From Rhabditophanes sp. KR3021 (lineage: Eukaryota; Nematoda; Chromadorea; Rhabditida; Alloionematidae): a DNA stretch of 64,000 nt. The notes under the pieces were generated by a model, which made no database searches, had not been told where the DNA came from, and was given only the letters and a program-made list of their open reading frames with translations. The stretch is taken from positions 8,432,001-8,496,000 of the forward strand of contig CAUJLY010000001.1 of NCBI GenBank assembly GCA_963281155.1, in the 5' to 3' direction. This document shows, one piece after another, positions 32,060 to 45,692 of this stretch (position 1 is its first letter; every line of letters begins with the position of its first letter). The position numbers and the translations under genes were made by a program.

Positions 32060-32828
32060 ATTGATTGTCAATGAGGTGAAGAAGACAGACTTGCTATATT
32101 AAGGTTTGACATGATAAAGAGTTTTGGGACGATTTTTGTTGAGTGCCGTCGCCTCTAGTAGTTTAAAAATAAACACAGAAGGCAATTTATTTAAAGGTAG
32201 TACAACAAAAATACGCCTTTTTAATAAACACTTTTATTTCAAAAGAAACAAGCAAACTTTTGGTTTATAAATAGTTACTATACATTATTTAATTCAATGA
32301 ATGCAGAATCTTCTCGTACATTTGCACAATGAATTTATGTTTCAATCATTCAACTCTTAAGATGAGTAAAGCAATATTGTTGCCCCTTATTCGAACCATG
32401 TAATGATTGAATGGTACAATCCATAACATCGCCAAACCAAAAACGGAGTAGCTCCAGTGCTAAAAAATAATTCGAATAAATGTCATTTATATAGTTTTTT
32501 ATTTAGTGATGCGACAAAAGATGAATCTATATCGTATGTATTTTAGTGGCGTGGTAAAGTTTGAATATAATCAAAAAGAATAATGCTTAAATTCATTACA
32601 AAGATCAAGACATATTCCACGTTTTGATATTAAAATGACTAACAAATAAATAAAAGTAAGTAAACAATAAGTAAGTTGACGTTGTTTCATTTCAAAATTG
32701 AAACATATCTCAATGACTTATACTTTTTCTGCCAATTATAAACAATATTTCTTAAGAAACTCCTTAATTTCGCCATCTGTTTACATTTTACAAATTGAAT
32801 ATTGAACTCTAGTGGAGTGAAATACTTG

Positions 32829-32939
32829 TTAAGATATGGGATTGGATCTCAACTTATCCCCAAGCAGCAACTGATGCGTGACAATAGCAAAGGCGGCAAT
32901 AATAACAATAGTATATTTGATAGCATTTTGCTTGATCAT
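32829..32939 (-). CDS. Possible short signal-peptide-like ORF (36 aa)
   Basis: The minus-strand frame reads MIKQNAIKYTIVIIAAFAIV, then a short polar tail (GDKLRSNPIS). The N-terminus looks like a signal peptide. There is no other support. Confidence 0.2.
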   Translation of the reverse strand: MIKQNAIKYTIVIIAAFAIVTHQLLLGDKLRSNPIS

Positions 32940-35900
32940 TTTTAACAAAGTTTCCTTTCTTTTATACTCACTTTTTGATCTTTTAATGACCAAAATTAAT
33001 CATATAAACATTTAAAATCATTTACATAACGCTTTTCTTATTGTTTTTGATTAAAAAGTATTGAACCATAATAAGAAATGAATTTGAATTATGTTTTTAA
33101 ATTATTTGTTTTAAAAATAAACATGAGCACAGAATTTAAACTTTAATTGCAACCTTTAATTAGCGTTCAAGTTTATTTTGCCGACCATTGCAGTTTAAAA
33201 GATATGAATTCAGTACGTTTTTGACACATTTTCAAGTTGATTATTAAAAATAGTTATTTCATGAAATATCAAATATGATTAAATAAGAATTTTACAAGTA
33301 ATAAAATAGACGGATGATTTACCATCGTTATTTTGCCAAAAACAATAAAACCTACTATTTAGAAAGAAAATTATGAATTTATATTTTTCTAAATTTAAAT
33401 GTCAGACAACACAATAACATTCAACAACAAAATTTTGACTATTTCAAATTCTTAAAACTTTTCCCACAAACTTCCATAAAGTTACTGAAATGAACACAGT
33501 CACATCATTAATGATCTAAATACAAGAGGAAATTGCTATATCACAATTACCAAACCCAATTGGGAAGGATAATATTTTTTCTATGACAAATAATTACTTA
33601 AATGCACTTTTTATTGTTTTTGAGTTTCCAATAGTGTAGACATTTTTGAACATAAATACTTCCGTCCTAGAAATTGAATATCGCTTCTAAGTGTATATGT
33701 CAATTACCTTAATTACGCTAAATTACTCAGCACAATTAGTACGTGTCCTGGCACCTTTTAAAGCGAGATATAAAAGTTTAAGCTTCAATACATTTTACTT
33801 CTACCTATATCACAATTACACAACTTTCCCTTCATACCATGAGCCATTAATCAAGAAAGGTTCGTAACCTTTATTCCATGCAACACTCTATCTAAAAAAT
33901 AGGTACTTCTAAACAGGTTAACTTCGTCAAATGTAAACTATATATACCTTCCAAAAAGCCAAAATAATATAACACCCCGTGTAATGTTGTGTTTAACACT
34001 TTCCAAACATCATTCTATAATTCAACCAAATCGTTACCACGTTTTTTTCCATTACAAAAAAATAAATTTAAACCTTAATTTCTCACCACATACACTAAAC
34101 AACAAATATTCTAAATTACCTTTGCAACACTCACACATATTCACACTCAAACATATTCAAAAACAAACTCACTTTTATATTTATAAAACACCTAAAGCAC
34201 AAACTAATTTAATTAATAGTAGTATTAATATTAACATATTAATGTTAAATTTTACATGTCTTATTAAAAATTATTAATTAGTACGTCGTTTTATTCAATT
34301 CAGTATGTTGTAAAAAGAAATTTATTTATTAGTTTCTTTTTAATTGATAAAACATCGTTTCTATTGAGATTCATATTTTTTGGGATAATCTTTTTATGGT
34401 GGGGAAGAAGTTTGTTCTTAAATTTGCCAGATCTTATTGTATAAATGTTATAGCTTTACACATATGTATGCATAAAAAGGTTGAGATTAAAAATAGAAAG
34501 CCTGGTCAAAGCCAGGTGCTTCTGTCTTTTTTCGATTACAGGGATAAAACATGATACATCACAAAGATGACAAGAAGAGTTGTATTGAAGATGTATTTTG
34601 GGGGAAAGAAATTCAATGGTACACTTGTCTTCTCTAAGCTGATTCTTAAAGACAACCACGCTTTCTGGTATTTTAGTGTTGAGTCACATTTTTTACGATT
34701 CTATTCAAATATAAAAAAGCAATCATTCTTTATTAAAAAAGATCAGATCATAAATGAAGAAACAAGATGTCACATATCCTATTTCCTATGTGCCATTCAA
34801 TACTCTTGCATAACCATTTTTTAAAATTAACCTTTCAATCTGATATTCAAAATTTATGCTCTTTAATAGTTAATCATTTCTAAATATTACATTTCACCTT
34901 AAAATTAACAAAACATATCCTTTGGCCAGACACTTTTTTAGAATATTTATTTTATGACTACATCTTTACGATACATAGATGTGTTCACAATTGTTTCTAG
35001 TTGATTAATTTATAACCACAGACAATTACTTTTTGATTGGTACTAATAAATTGTTGGTACTTTAGCTATTCAATTTCTTTATTTATTTATAATGTTCGAC
35101 ATTCTCTTTTTATTAAATGGCCAGCTAATTTATGAAAATGTATGTACCTTTAACTTTAATGAAAAATAATTTGATTCAATATAATTTGATTTTCTTCACG
35201 TACTTTATGCCAAATTTAATTTAAGAGACTTCCAGAAAAGAACTAATTCATGTTGATGATGGCATCCATAATAATTAGCTACTTAATTCTATATATACCA
35301 TATTCGACTTATAACCTAACTTAATCTGATTTAATCTAATTAAATAGCGCATTTTATTACTGCCATGATATTAAATTTAATGAGGCAAGATCACATTAAT
35401 TTTGAGGTGTCGACAGCTTAACTTTTTTTGGAGAAGCGAACTGTCATTAATTATATTGTTAATTCATTTGAACTAATCTATTCTTCTAAAGAAAGTCTAT
35501 TTAGAATAAAAGTAATGACGGTACATTTGTATGCCATTATCATCTATCACAAACTAAATAAAGAATAAGCTCTTTTTATGTTTTCGGACTTTTGGGATAG
35601 AAAGAAGTGAAACCATTGAAAGGTACTTTATCATCCAGCGGTAGGCTCTTCTTCGTATCAAAACCATCTAATAAATAAACGCCAATCGACACACACATAT
35701 ATCTCGTCTGTTTTCAAGTTAATTCCTACAACAGGCGTCATTTTAATATGTGCAGCTTAATTTGCTGGTCACCTCATACCGGACTCACGTCAAAGCAAAA
35801 TTGCATATAGTATCGGAACTTGTTAGCTCATCAAATTTCTTGATTTAGAGGCTTCTGTTGTCGGCAAAAGATTAGAAGAAATTAGGTAGGAAATGAATAA

Positions 35901-37905
35901 GAGTGATAGTATAAACATATACCGTCAAGACTCTTAAAACTACTCGGTGCTTTAATATAAGGAAAAGTCTCATAAGTTATGTAGTCGTTTGTTATGTCTT
36001 CTTCAACTTTGATAAATATTTATTGAAACATGCTATTTATTTTATTTTATCAAACAATAACTAAACTAAAAATGTGCAAATTAGACACTCGCCTAATCTA
36101 CAGATGAAACCTTCCGTTGCATATTTATACATCCACTTATTTCACACCTTTTCTCGCACTCCTTTACCTCAAACATTATTTTATATATCCTGAGTTTTTT
36201 TTGATATTTTATAACATTTCACCTTTTTCTACTTTAACATAATTAATAGGCAAATCTGATAAATCTTTAAATATATAAATGTTCATTAGATTAAAAAGTT
36301 ATAAATTTCATTTTACATTTTTATACTTGAAATATAATAAATATATTTATTTATGTTTGTAAGTGTTTGATTTACAGTGGCTATTAAGATACTTGCAAAA
36401 TAAATATAATTGTGTATTTTTAGAAACCGACAAGTCACTTTTTATCAAGGTAATTTGGTGGTTTGATTAATATATAATAATATAGTGATAACTTTCTCGC
36501 AATCAATGCTATCCCTTTTGATTAATATCCACTTATGTCAACGAAACACAGCTACTAGTTGACGTTCACTTTGATGCCTAAAATTTAGTGATCTGATGCT
36601 CTTTTTTACTTGAACATCAATTGCACTCTTTAACAAGGTAAAGGAACCAGGAAATATTTGATTTAAATGAATAATATGTAGTATCGTCTCGATGGATGTA
36701 AGCATCAATTACCTATCACTCATTTGCATTTATGATCCCAATACTCTTACACACACATTTATATATCATCTCAAATTAGAAATATCCTAAACCCCTTGCC
36801 TTCCTTATCTTTTGAGACAATAATGTTCCTAGAGTCGCCTTTACCAACAAGCCACTCCTTTTGTCACAAGCCCATATATTTCAGGATGGGTCGCAACAGT
36901 TGCCTCTACAATCAAAAATTCTTTTGACTTACTTTTAAATTCCTCAACTGATTGAGGCACATTTTTGATGGCAAAGAAGAAAGTATGTATCACCTTGACA
37001 AGAGTCAAAATGATAACCTACTATTTAGATACCACCAAATTTTAGTTACATTTTATTATACATTTATTTAGTTTGTTTTAGCAAAGATCACTTAAACTTT
37101 AAATTAGTTTAATTTTTTTGATTTGAGGTTTGTTCTTATGAGGTATGTATGTAGATGATTACTTACAAATATTTATCTCATCAAAATGGCTTAATTTAAT
37201 TATTAATAATTGGACACGTTCAACTATTTTTTGTCAAAATATCTTCATATTGCTTTGACTGTACAAAGGTTAAAGGGTTGCACAATTTTATATATAAAAT
37301 ACCCAGCTCACTGAAAGAGTATTTTACCTTCATGAAATACTTTCGCCATTCATTTTTTCGTTCACTCTTTCGAAAACAGGTATCTATCCGTCACTATTTC
37401 CTTTGAAAGTCGGGTCTCTTGATTGCGCCAAAAGAGTGTGGTTGTTTACTGACTAAGACTTTTGCAATCTTTTTCAATACCTTACAACTTACACCTGATA
37501 AAGTATCCAAAAAATAGCTACAATTTTTTACCTTTTCCCACAGTTAAATCATCTTTGTTGCATGAAAAAACCATTTTCCATAACTATCATCCTATCAATC
37601 ATTACTCCTTGCGTCAGACTGTTTGACGGGATTCGGTAAAATTTAGATACATTTATATAACTTTCTCCTTAATTGTCAAAAAGTTAGATTATTCATTTGA
37701 TTGACATCATCATAACTGTGCGCAATGGATTAATTTTTTTGAAAACTAATTATTACTAAATATAATTATAAAAAAGGTTTTATGAGTAAGTAGGTACTAA
37801 TTTGGTTAAGATACATGAGCCAAGTCAAAAATCATTTAGTTGCGCGGCGATATAATTAATGGCGATGACGAGTGATACTAAATTATACTTTTTAGGTTCT
37901 TACAA

Positions 37906-39587
37906 ATGAATTCTGCTTTATTAGAACCAATTTTTAATGACGGCCACAAGATGGCACCTAAGCATGATCTTTTGGTTAAAAATGAATTGATGAGTTCACC
38001 TATTTTTAATCAACATCCCTCACTGTCTCCAACTAATAGGCTTGACTCATCAGAAAAAGATACTAATCATACGCATTCTTGTTCACCGGAAGGTTCCTTG
38101 ACTGGTTCATGCTACCGTCCTTCTAAGGGAACAGCTGCCGAAAGAAAGAGACCTTATCCCTGCAGTCTGTGTTCTTCCAAATTTGGTTCAAAAATGGAGT
38201 TGGAAGAGCATCAAAACTCACATACGTAAGTAAGATCAAAATAGATTAGATAAATGTAATGTTTAGGGGTATGAAGCCTTTTGAATGTGATATTTGTCAT
38301 TCTCGTTTCAATAGACGCTCCACCTTGTGGAACCACAAAAGAATCCACTCAGATAACAAACCATTCGTCTGTACAGTATGTCAAATGAAATTCAAATGGA
38401 AAAACTCCCTAAAATGCCACAAAGAAATGCATATGCGCAAAAACGAAAGCAACATGTCAATGGATGATCTTAAGAACTTAACGTATGCCACTGCTGCCAA
38501 AAAGCGGAATTTCCACTCTATAAAAGGTGCCTACTCAGATGAGGGTGAATTTATGTTAGAAAATGAAAATTCTCTATCTTCTGATCAAAGCACTAGTTTA
38601 CAAGAAAAGAAAAGAACTTCAAAGGTTCAAAAGATAAAAAAAGATTTACACCCAAGTATTGAGATATCACCTATGACTTCACTTCCAAATAATACATTCC
38701 ATCAAGGCGGCAATACCTTAAATAATGACTTTTTTCAATATGTAGCTAATAATTCTCTCAATAATCAACATTCATTGGAATTTTTGGATCATCACCACAT
38801 TGACACGATGTTGTCATCTTCTAACCCACTTGTCTTACACGCAATTACAAATGGAACTAATGGATCAGCTTTAAATAGTAGCAATGACTTTTGCCTAACA
38901 TCCCCCTTACTTGGTGGGAATGGTCTTCATCAAAACAACAATTCCTTTGATGTGTCGAATCTTAACCCAACAGCTTCATCCTTTTTTAATCATTCCGAAG
39001 GGTCAACAACAACCTCCGACATGATGTCTTATGTCCATCCTTCAACTTCTTTATTAAGATCACATGATGGCAGGCCAGACATGGATTTGAGAGGAAATAT
39101 GTTATTGAATTCAAGTTACCCACCACCAAATGACCTCTTGTCTTCACATAATTATGCCAATCAAGTAAGTTGCCCGTCACTTCTTTATTTACCAAATACG
39201 TTCCAGCTCGAAAATTCACTCCTTTACTCTGCAAATAATGGGGCAATCGATTATTTAGGAAACCATTCAACTACATCCCCAACTTCATATGCCTCAATGG
39301 GTGATGTGTCATTGTTAAGACAATATGCCGTTGCCTCACCCAGTAGTTGCAGACTTTCCTTGTCTGACTCATTGAATGGTCTTCAGAATAGCGTTCCATT
39401 CCAATCCAATCAATCTCCGCCTGTCTCCAATAACCTCCTCAATTTGCACTCAAATCAACAAGGAGAATCGGGGCAAATTGATTCTGCTTTCAACAGATTC
39501 TCCCTTGCCCAGAGATACGGCAACTGTCAAGGACTTAACATGTCCTCCATCTCTATCGGATCTAATGGAGAACCATGGAACATGTAA
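37906..39587 (+). CDS. C2H2 zinc-finger transcription factor (three fingers)
   Basis: Two exons, 37906-38225 and 38267-39587, encode 546 residues. Three consecutive C2H2 fingers start near residue 85: YPCSLCSSKF...HQNSH (split from the next by the intron), FECDICHSRF...HKRIH and FVCTVCQMKFKWKNSLKCH...MH. The linkers GMKPFEC and DNKPFVC are close to the TGEKPY type that wraps DNA. The N-terminus is short, Ser/Pro-rich and acidic. The about 380-residue C-terminal tail is rich in Asn, Ser, Leu and Pro and has no other domain, as in many nematode regulatory factors. Nuclear DNA binding is well supported; targets are unknown. It lies alone between about 7.8 and 2.6 kb of non-coding DNA, suggesting complex developmental control. 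Confidence 0.88.
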
Positions 39588-42216
39588 TTTATATTATTGA
39601 TATGTACCTTGTAAAATTATAGTTTTCTACTAGTATTAATTCTCTTTTGGGCCATACCAACGGTAAGATTACTTGGTGTCGGTTGGTGTGAAGAAAATAT
39701 ATGATTCCAGTTTATTGTCAATATTATGATTGTATTTTGTTTAGAAAGAAATTGTTTTTCCTTATTAGATTTATGAAGATTAATAAAATTCGCTTTAATT
39801 GATACAAAATTAATTTGTTTAACAAATCAAAGTGTCCCATTAATATCTGATTTTGATAATAAATTACAACTCATTCTTAATATGATTTTATTCAACAAAT
39901 TAAAAAGAAAGTTTGCACAAGATCAAATTAATACTTACTATTATTTCAACAGAAATTAAATTATGCGAGTACATATTATTAAAGATTTACATATTCAGTT
40001 ATGTTTAGCAGCTAGATTTGTGTCTATAGTTAATTGAGACAATCATTACTCTCGAAGAATGATTAAGTTTACAGGGGCATTCCATCAGTTACATCATAGC
40101 ATGCACACATACCTTGGCCAGAGAGCTTGTGGCGCTCCTTATTCTGTCCTAAATGCTTGTTACAAGGATTCGTGTCTTAATCAACAGACTTAGCCTCCTC
40201 CTTAAATGAATTGGTTACTATGTGAAGAATTGTGAGGAATAGACATACGTGTCAGACACTTATATTCTCTATAATAATGATATAAAATGGGACATAAATA
40301 TGCATATAAGAAGGAACATAGAATATAAAGAGAATGTACTTACACTATATTCCGATTCAGGAGAACTGGATTAGAGTTGAAGCCTTAATAATACCATTAT
40401 GATCACTTAGTCTATCCCAAGATCATGAAGGTAAAGAATGAAAGTATTGGTTGTAATAAATATGAGTTAACTTACCTCAATAAATTGAAAATGAAAAGAA
40501 TTGAATACCGTAATCCAAATGAAGACACCTTTTAACAAAAAATTATGTTTAAAGTAATTTGAGATGACCAGATAAGCATCACGTGGAACTACAAATAGAT
40601 TAAGTTTATAAAATCTTAAACGTTTACGTAGTACTCATTTAGTGTCAAATTGAAATCTAGGTTGGTTATATTCAAATTTATATTCCAGACATATTTAGAA
40701 AGGTACTGTTCATAGTTTTGAGCAAATTTTATATATTATCGAACCATTAGATTTTTTTACTACAAATGATGATATGATGTTTATGATTCTGATTTCGGTG
40801 TATCTTGTTGTTCGGCAATGTTATCTAAATATTGAAGTTACATATAATGTCTAAAAATCTGGGTTTTAGAATTTTTATTTGACGTTTATAATAATATCGT
40901 GGAAACTTTTCATAGTCGCTTATATTGTGTTAAAGATCGCGTAGATTACTTGTCTATTTTTGGTTTAATGCAAGCATACTTATTTAAAAGTAGTTGAACT
41001 CGAAGCGAAAATATGGATTAACGTGTCTTGAAAAAATACTATTTTGAAACATAATCTCTTGACGTTTAATTAAATCATTTCTTTTTCACGAAAGTCTGTA
41101 ACTCTTTACATATTTTATAGACGTTTATTTATCATTTAAAGGAAATTTAGATAGTGGTGAAGACATGGTCTTTTTACAATTTCCGATTTTGCGAATTACC
41201 CACAGGAAACATTTTAATTATTGCGAAAATTGAATAGTTTGATTGACAAGAGCAGTTGAACTTTGATAATCATCTGCCAAAAGCGGTACTCAACAAATTA
41301 TTGGTGGTGCTTGTTTAGACAAAACATCTCTTGGTGTTGCGGCCTGGAATATGTATTTATCTCATGATACTTGTATAGATAAAACATGCCTTGATGTAGC
41401 AGGCTGAATATGTACCTTGGTAGATATAGTTCAGGTGAATAATTTTCAGGCTTCATAAGCCCAAGTCTTTCTGGAGGATTAACTTAGATACAACTATGAA
41501 ATGTGTAGAGTGTGCTGTCAATACAATAGTACAATACCAACTAATAAGTCTGACTTATATTTGGTAAAATAAACATTAAATACCTATTTTTTGTTACAGT
41601 TCTTGGAGAATAATGGTAAATTAGAAAGTAATAAACTTTCATTCCAAAATTTAACAATTGAGATCAAATTAATCTTAAAAGTTACTAACCTTATTTATAG
41701 TCTAAAAGACTTCGAACTCATGTACTCAGTCATTCTATTTAACATATGATAAGACGGAATTCCAAGTAGTACATCAAACAGTATTATTTAAGCTGCGTCT
41801 GTACATACAAAATCAAGTTGTGCGATGGTGTAAATTAAAAATAGTTATTAAAACATTTTCATATCTTTCAATAAAATGGACACTGCTTCCTCATTACTTT
41901 ACTGAAAATAGATGATCTCTTTGATTTAATCTACCCATATTTGAGAAGAACGTATACTGATATGATATAAATATTAGCCAGCAAGATTGTTTAGTCGAAA
42001 CTTTGCAAGCAAGGATTCAGTAGCATTGAAAATTCATTTATTCGTACTTGAACACACTGAATCTTGTAATTATGTTTACAAAGCTCTCAAATATGAAACC
42101 ATATTTTAAGTATTGTTTTTAATACAAATCATTTAAATCCTTGCAATATTAGTATGACTGGTTTTGCGATTATTTAGTTAAGCCAAATGTCGAATGTTAA
42201 TTATTAATTAGTAATA
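39588..42216. other. 2.6-kb intergenic region
   Basis: This is mostly AT-rich spacer. A degenerate tandem duplication of about 62 bp occurs at about 41308-41430 (both copies contain CTTGT.TAGA.AAAACAT and GAATATGTA). A GC-richer exon-like minus-strand stretch near 40130-40195 ends in a GTATGT donor but could not be joined to anything. Confidence 0.4.
41308..41430. repeat. Two-copy degenerate tandem repeat (about 62 bp)
   Basis: Copy 1 reads GCTTGTTTAGACAAAACATC...GGCCTGGAATATGTAT. Copy 2 reads ACTTGTATAGATAAAACATG...GGCTGAATATGTAC. They are similar throughout but diverged. Confidence 0.5.
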
Positions 42217-44152
42217 TTACTGTTGACGAGTGCCAAAGCGATCTGGATCCAGGAGATATTTAATGTGTCTCAATTGGTAATCAAACATTTTGAACTGCGC
42301 AGCCAATTTTGTTTTAGAAACATATTCCATTAGCAATATCTTTGGATTGACAATATCATTACCTAATTGATTGTTTTCATCGGGCCTCAGATTCGCCTAA
42401 AATAACTCCAAGTATTAATGGTTTTAGATAATTAAAACTTACCATTTTTGAATCTTTCAGTACAAGGAGATCCTTTTTAACTCTGTCAACATTGATGGTC
42501 GTCCATTTTGTAATTGCGTTGATAGCATCCTCGTTCTTCTCCATATAACTGTAGTATAAAATCAAAAGATACAGTTTGTAATCAACTTCAAATATATCCT
42601 TAAATAATTCCCTTTGAAGCTCTTCATCGAATTCCTTCTTTAAATTGTCTTCGTCCACACGTATTTCTATCACTTCACTTTTAACAACACTCTCACAATC
42701 TGGCAAATTCCCTTGGCACGCCAAATAAGCTCTAAATGCGTTGACTGCCTGCAACCCACGTTTTTTGAAATCTTTTACATAATCGTCGTTTGTTATAAAG
42801 TAAGCCAATTCCGTGTAACCTTGTTTTTGGGAGTCCGTACAGTCACACCAATTAATTGGTTCTCTCACAATAGTCTCAAATTGTTGCTCTGTAATGTTGA
42901 AAGCGGCATTGCAAAAATCAGAAGATGGAATTTTCGTAGCAAAAAGCAATCCTTTCATCTGTTGGACCAATTTATCAATTTTGATGGTACCAACAATTCT
43001 TCTTTTGTCACCACTAGTAGATCCGCTTTCATTCATTTTTTCAGCAAGTACTGATTCAAATTTGTTTTCAACCATACGTGGTAATAATGCTTTGAAGGTC
43101 TCCGATATGGCTAGTCGTCTAGATATTGTAGGTGAATCTTCGCATGTTACGGATGGTGTAGACAACATGCATTCAGGATTAAAAAGGTCAATGCTTGTCT
43201 TATCTTGTGGACTACATTTGCCATACCTCAAAAACATATACTCAATGGCATGTTGATTGACCAGATACGCGAAGATCTTCCTGTAAACAAATAGAGTAGA
43301 ATGTCTAATATTATTATAATTTTTGTGTGGGTGTAGCAAGAGTTCACTGAAACGGCCTTCACTTATACCCAAAACAACGTGTGCAAATATCTTGTCCGAT
43401 ATATTTGTTTTGGTGAGCGATATTCTGATATACTTCATAATATTTTCCAAATTGAGCGGCCTTGATTGGTCCATATCAAATGTTGTGCCAAGCAATGCAT
43501 CCATGTCATCGGCTGCTCCTGCGTAGCTTTTGAAATCATTACCATCTTTGGGAGTTGTACCAGAGGCATAAATCTTGATAATATTTTGATCGCAATCATG
43601 ATTGTACCTGCTAATATTAGGATTACATGTCGTAGTTGAATTGCCTGTTGCTAAAGCACTAGATGGAATGTTTTTATCTGAATCTGAAATTATCTGTCTA
43701 GCTTTTGCTGATTCATTCACTATATTCCCATTAATTGTAGTGATTGGTAAATCCGTTGGCTTTACACTTAAAACATCTTGCTTGTCTTTAACTAATAAAT
43801 TAGGCTCGCTCAATTTAGATTCCTCGACACGGTTGCTCATGCCATTTTGAGTGAGTTTAGGATTAGAAAGATGTTCCGCACCAACTGGAGTGCAGACTTT
43901 TTTCCTAGGAAGAGTAATTAATTTGGTATTGCTAAGGCGCTTTCTTGGAACAGTTTTTGGAGAATGGTCAGAAGATGATCGTTCATTTTGGAAAGACGTA
44001 GTTGGAACATGGCAATTACTTTTCGTATATTTTAGCATATGACGAAATAATTCTGCATACCTTGGATTCAGATGATATTTGTTCAGCTCATCATTGATAA
44101 TTTCTTCTTCTAATTCCAAGCAAGTTTCTAATCCACACTTGCAATCAAACAT
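42217..44152 (-). CDS. CUT-domain protein (two CUT-like repeats)
   Basis: Two exons on the minus strand, 44152-42443 and 42396-42217, encode 629 residues. A CUT domain is visible at about 229-300: LNLENIMKYIRISLTKTNIS, then IFAHVVLGISEGRFSELLL. This follows the canonical I...L....I....FA..VLG.S.G..S.LL pattern. A second, weaker CUT-like block is at about 388-460 (TIKIDKLVQQMKGLLFATKI, NAAFNITEQQFETIV). The segment at about 505-565 (DEELQRELFKDIF, then INVDRVKKDLLVL) has the spacing of a homeodomain but lacks the WF.N.R core, so any homeodomain is degenerate. The N-terminal third is Ser-rich with basic patches (PRKRLSNTKLITLPRKKV), possibly an NLS. CUT proteins bind DNA in the nucleus. ONECUT genes have one CUT, SATB types two. 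The spliced last exon adds 59 conserved-looking residues ending DPDRFGTRQQ. Confidence 0.7.
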
Positions 44153-45083
44153 TGCTACTTATTCTGAAAAAATAATGTGATAGACCACAAAGATGTTGAC
44201 GATGAAACATAAACGAAAGGTAAGTATGTAATGTAAATATGTTTAATTACAATATATCTTAATAAGAATGACTGTTAAATAGCAAGAATGAGGAGACTGT
44301 ACCCTTTTAAGCTAATAAACTTGTTGCAGCATCACTGTAACTAGAAATTACGCTATTACAGCAACTTTCTTTGAAACTTAGTCGTAGATTACATTTAATC
44401 TATAGATCACACTTAATAATTAGATCGCATTTAATCTGTGGTTTAAAATAGCATCTTTGCTCACCGCAATCCCAATTTGTCATAGTAATGTTAAAATAAA
44501 AGGAATAATGGATCATCCCTAAATAAGTATATCTTTAGGTCATATATTTACTGAACACTTTTGGACAATTACGCTACTTTTTTCATATTAAGCATTACCA
44601 GTGGTTGCTAAAATACCTTCAATTCTATATAAAGGACCGATGGAACGGCTAGCAATCATAGAAACTCTTTAACAGAGTCATATACAGTCAGATTTTATGC
44701 ACTTCTTAAAGGATGTTACATACAATTCATTACAAAATGCATTTATTATCTTTATTCAATGCCTAGGTCCAAATCGCTGATTCGCATCAAGTGGGGCACT
44801 TCAATATGTTGTTTGGTAGACGATTCAACACAAATGCTTAAATAGCAATACAACTTCCAAAATACTGGAAAAGCTAAGTAAGTTTTACAATTAGTTTGAT
44901 AGCCTTGGACTAATCGAGGCTGTATTATTTATCGCCATTTGGTGATGCTAACTGCAGATTCGTAGGAATCTGGGTGTACAGATAATTAAAAATAAGGACG
45001 TTCATTTAAGAAAAAGCCTTCCTTGTAAATAAGATAAATATACATATTGGATAGAAAATAAGAATAATGAAAATATATGTATG
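44153..45083. other. Intergenic spacer with a short 18-bp tandem repeat
   Basis: This is AT-rich. It includes three degenerate 18-bp units at 44385-44438 (listed). I see no gene. Confidence 0.45.
44385..44438. repeat. Three degenerate 18-bp tandem units
   Basis: The units are TAGATTACATTTAATCTA, TAGATCACACTTAATAAT and TAGATCGCATTTAATCTG, head to tail. Confidence 0.6.
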
Positions 45084-45692
45084 CTAATTTATCTGACTTA
45101 TCATCACTAACAATCCATTAAATTCTTTAACTCCAATAATTTCAATCTCCTCATCCACAAAATAACCAAGTCTTCGAAGGGTAGAAGGAAGTTGCTCATT
45201 GAAAGGAATCGACAAATGTTCCAAGTTTGGGATTCCAATGAAGTAGTAATTATGTGAATATATCGTTCTCAGCTCTTTATTGTTATCAATTAAACTCAGT
45301 GCCATCAATTCTGGATACCCATGAGCAATCAAGCTCATTAAATCTGGCAAGTTTACAAAACAACAAGGGATTTTAAACCGTCTTAACTTAGTTCAAGCAA
45401 GCCGAAGAAGACTCTTTTACAGTTCATACTTTTCCTCATTATTACGGCAAGAAGCCAGAACTATCACAAATTTCAAATACTTTTAAATTGTTTAAATTTG
45501 TTAGTTGCTGATAATATTCATTATTTCTTGTACTGGGAAAAAGTCAGCTTGCATATTTATCATCTTCCACAATTGGAAGGATTCTTTTTCATCCAAATCA
45601 ATTCTTATAATATGCCTAGATTGGCGACTTTCGATAGCGATTCCCTGATTTTGCATCATTGATAGATATTCCAATAACGCCGTTATAAGCAA
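45084..45692 (-). pseudogene. F-box/LRR-like gene fragment, broken
   Basis: There are two minus-strand open blocks. The upstream one (45692-45501) reads HIIRIDLDEKESFQLWKMIN. The downstream one (45350-45084) reads LPDLMSLIAHGYPELMALSL and IPNLEHLSIPFNEQLPSTLR. Stops and a frame change lie between them. The leucine-rich pattern (LPDLM.., IPNLEHLSIP, LPSTLRRL) resembles the C-terminal halves of the F-box/LRR-like genes at 13626 and 19019. No N-terminus is present. Confidence 0.4.

Larger units (their letters stand above)
30077..37905. other. 7.8-kb gene-poor, AT-rich region upstream of the zinc-finger gene
   Basis: This has no long gene with recognisable homology. It contains two short minus-strand frames with membrane character (31778-32059 and 32829-32939, listed separately), and an open exon-like minus-strand stretch near 32340-32462 (YSVFGLAMLWIVPFNHYMV) after a TTTTTTAG site. 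A short inverted repeat, GCCTGG...CCAGG, lies near 34503-34518. The rest is AT-rich with many poly-A/T runs. Large non-coding flanks are common around developmental transcription factors, so regulatory content for the gene at 37906 is plausible. Confidence 0.45.

Noticed and set aside
33984..34277. 97-codon plus-strand frame rich in His, Asn and Thr
   Set aside because: The DNA is low-complexity, G-poor and AT/C-rich; there is no start context, splice pattern or family. It is a chance open frame.
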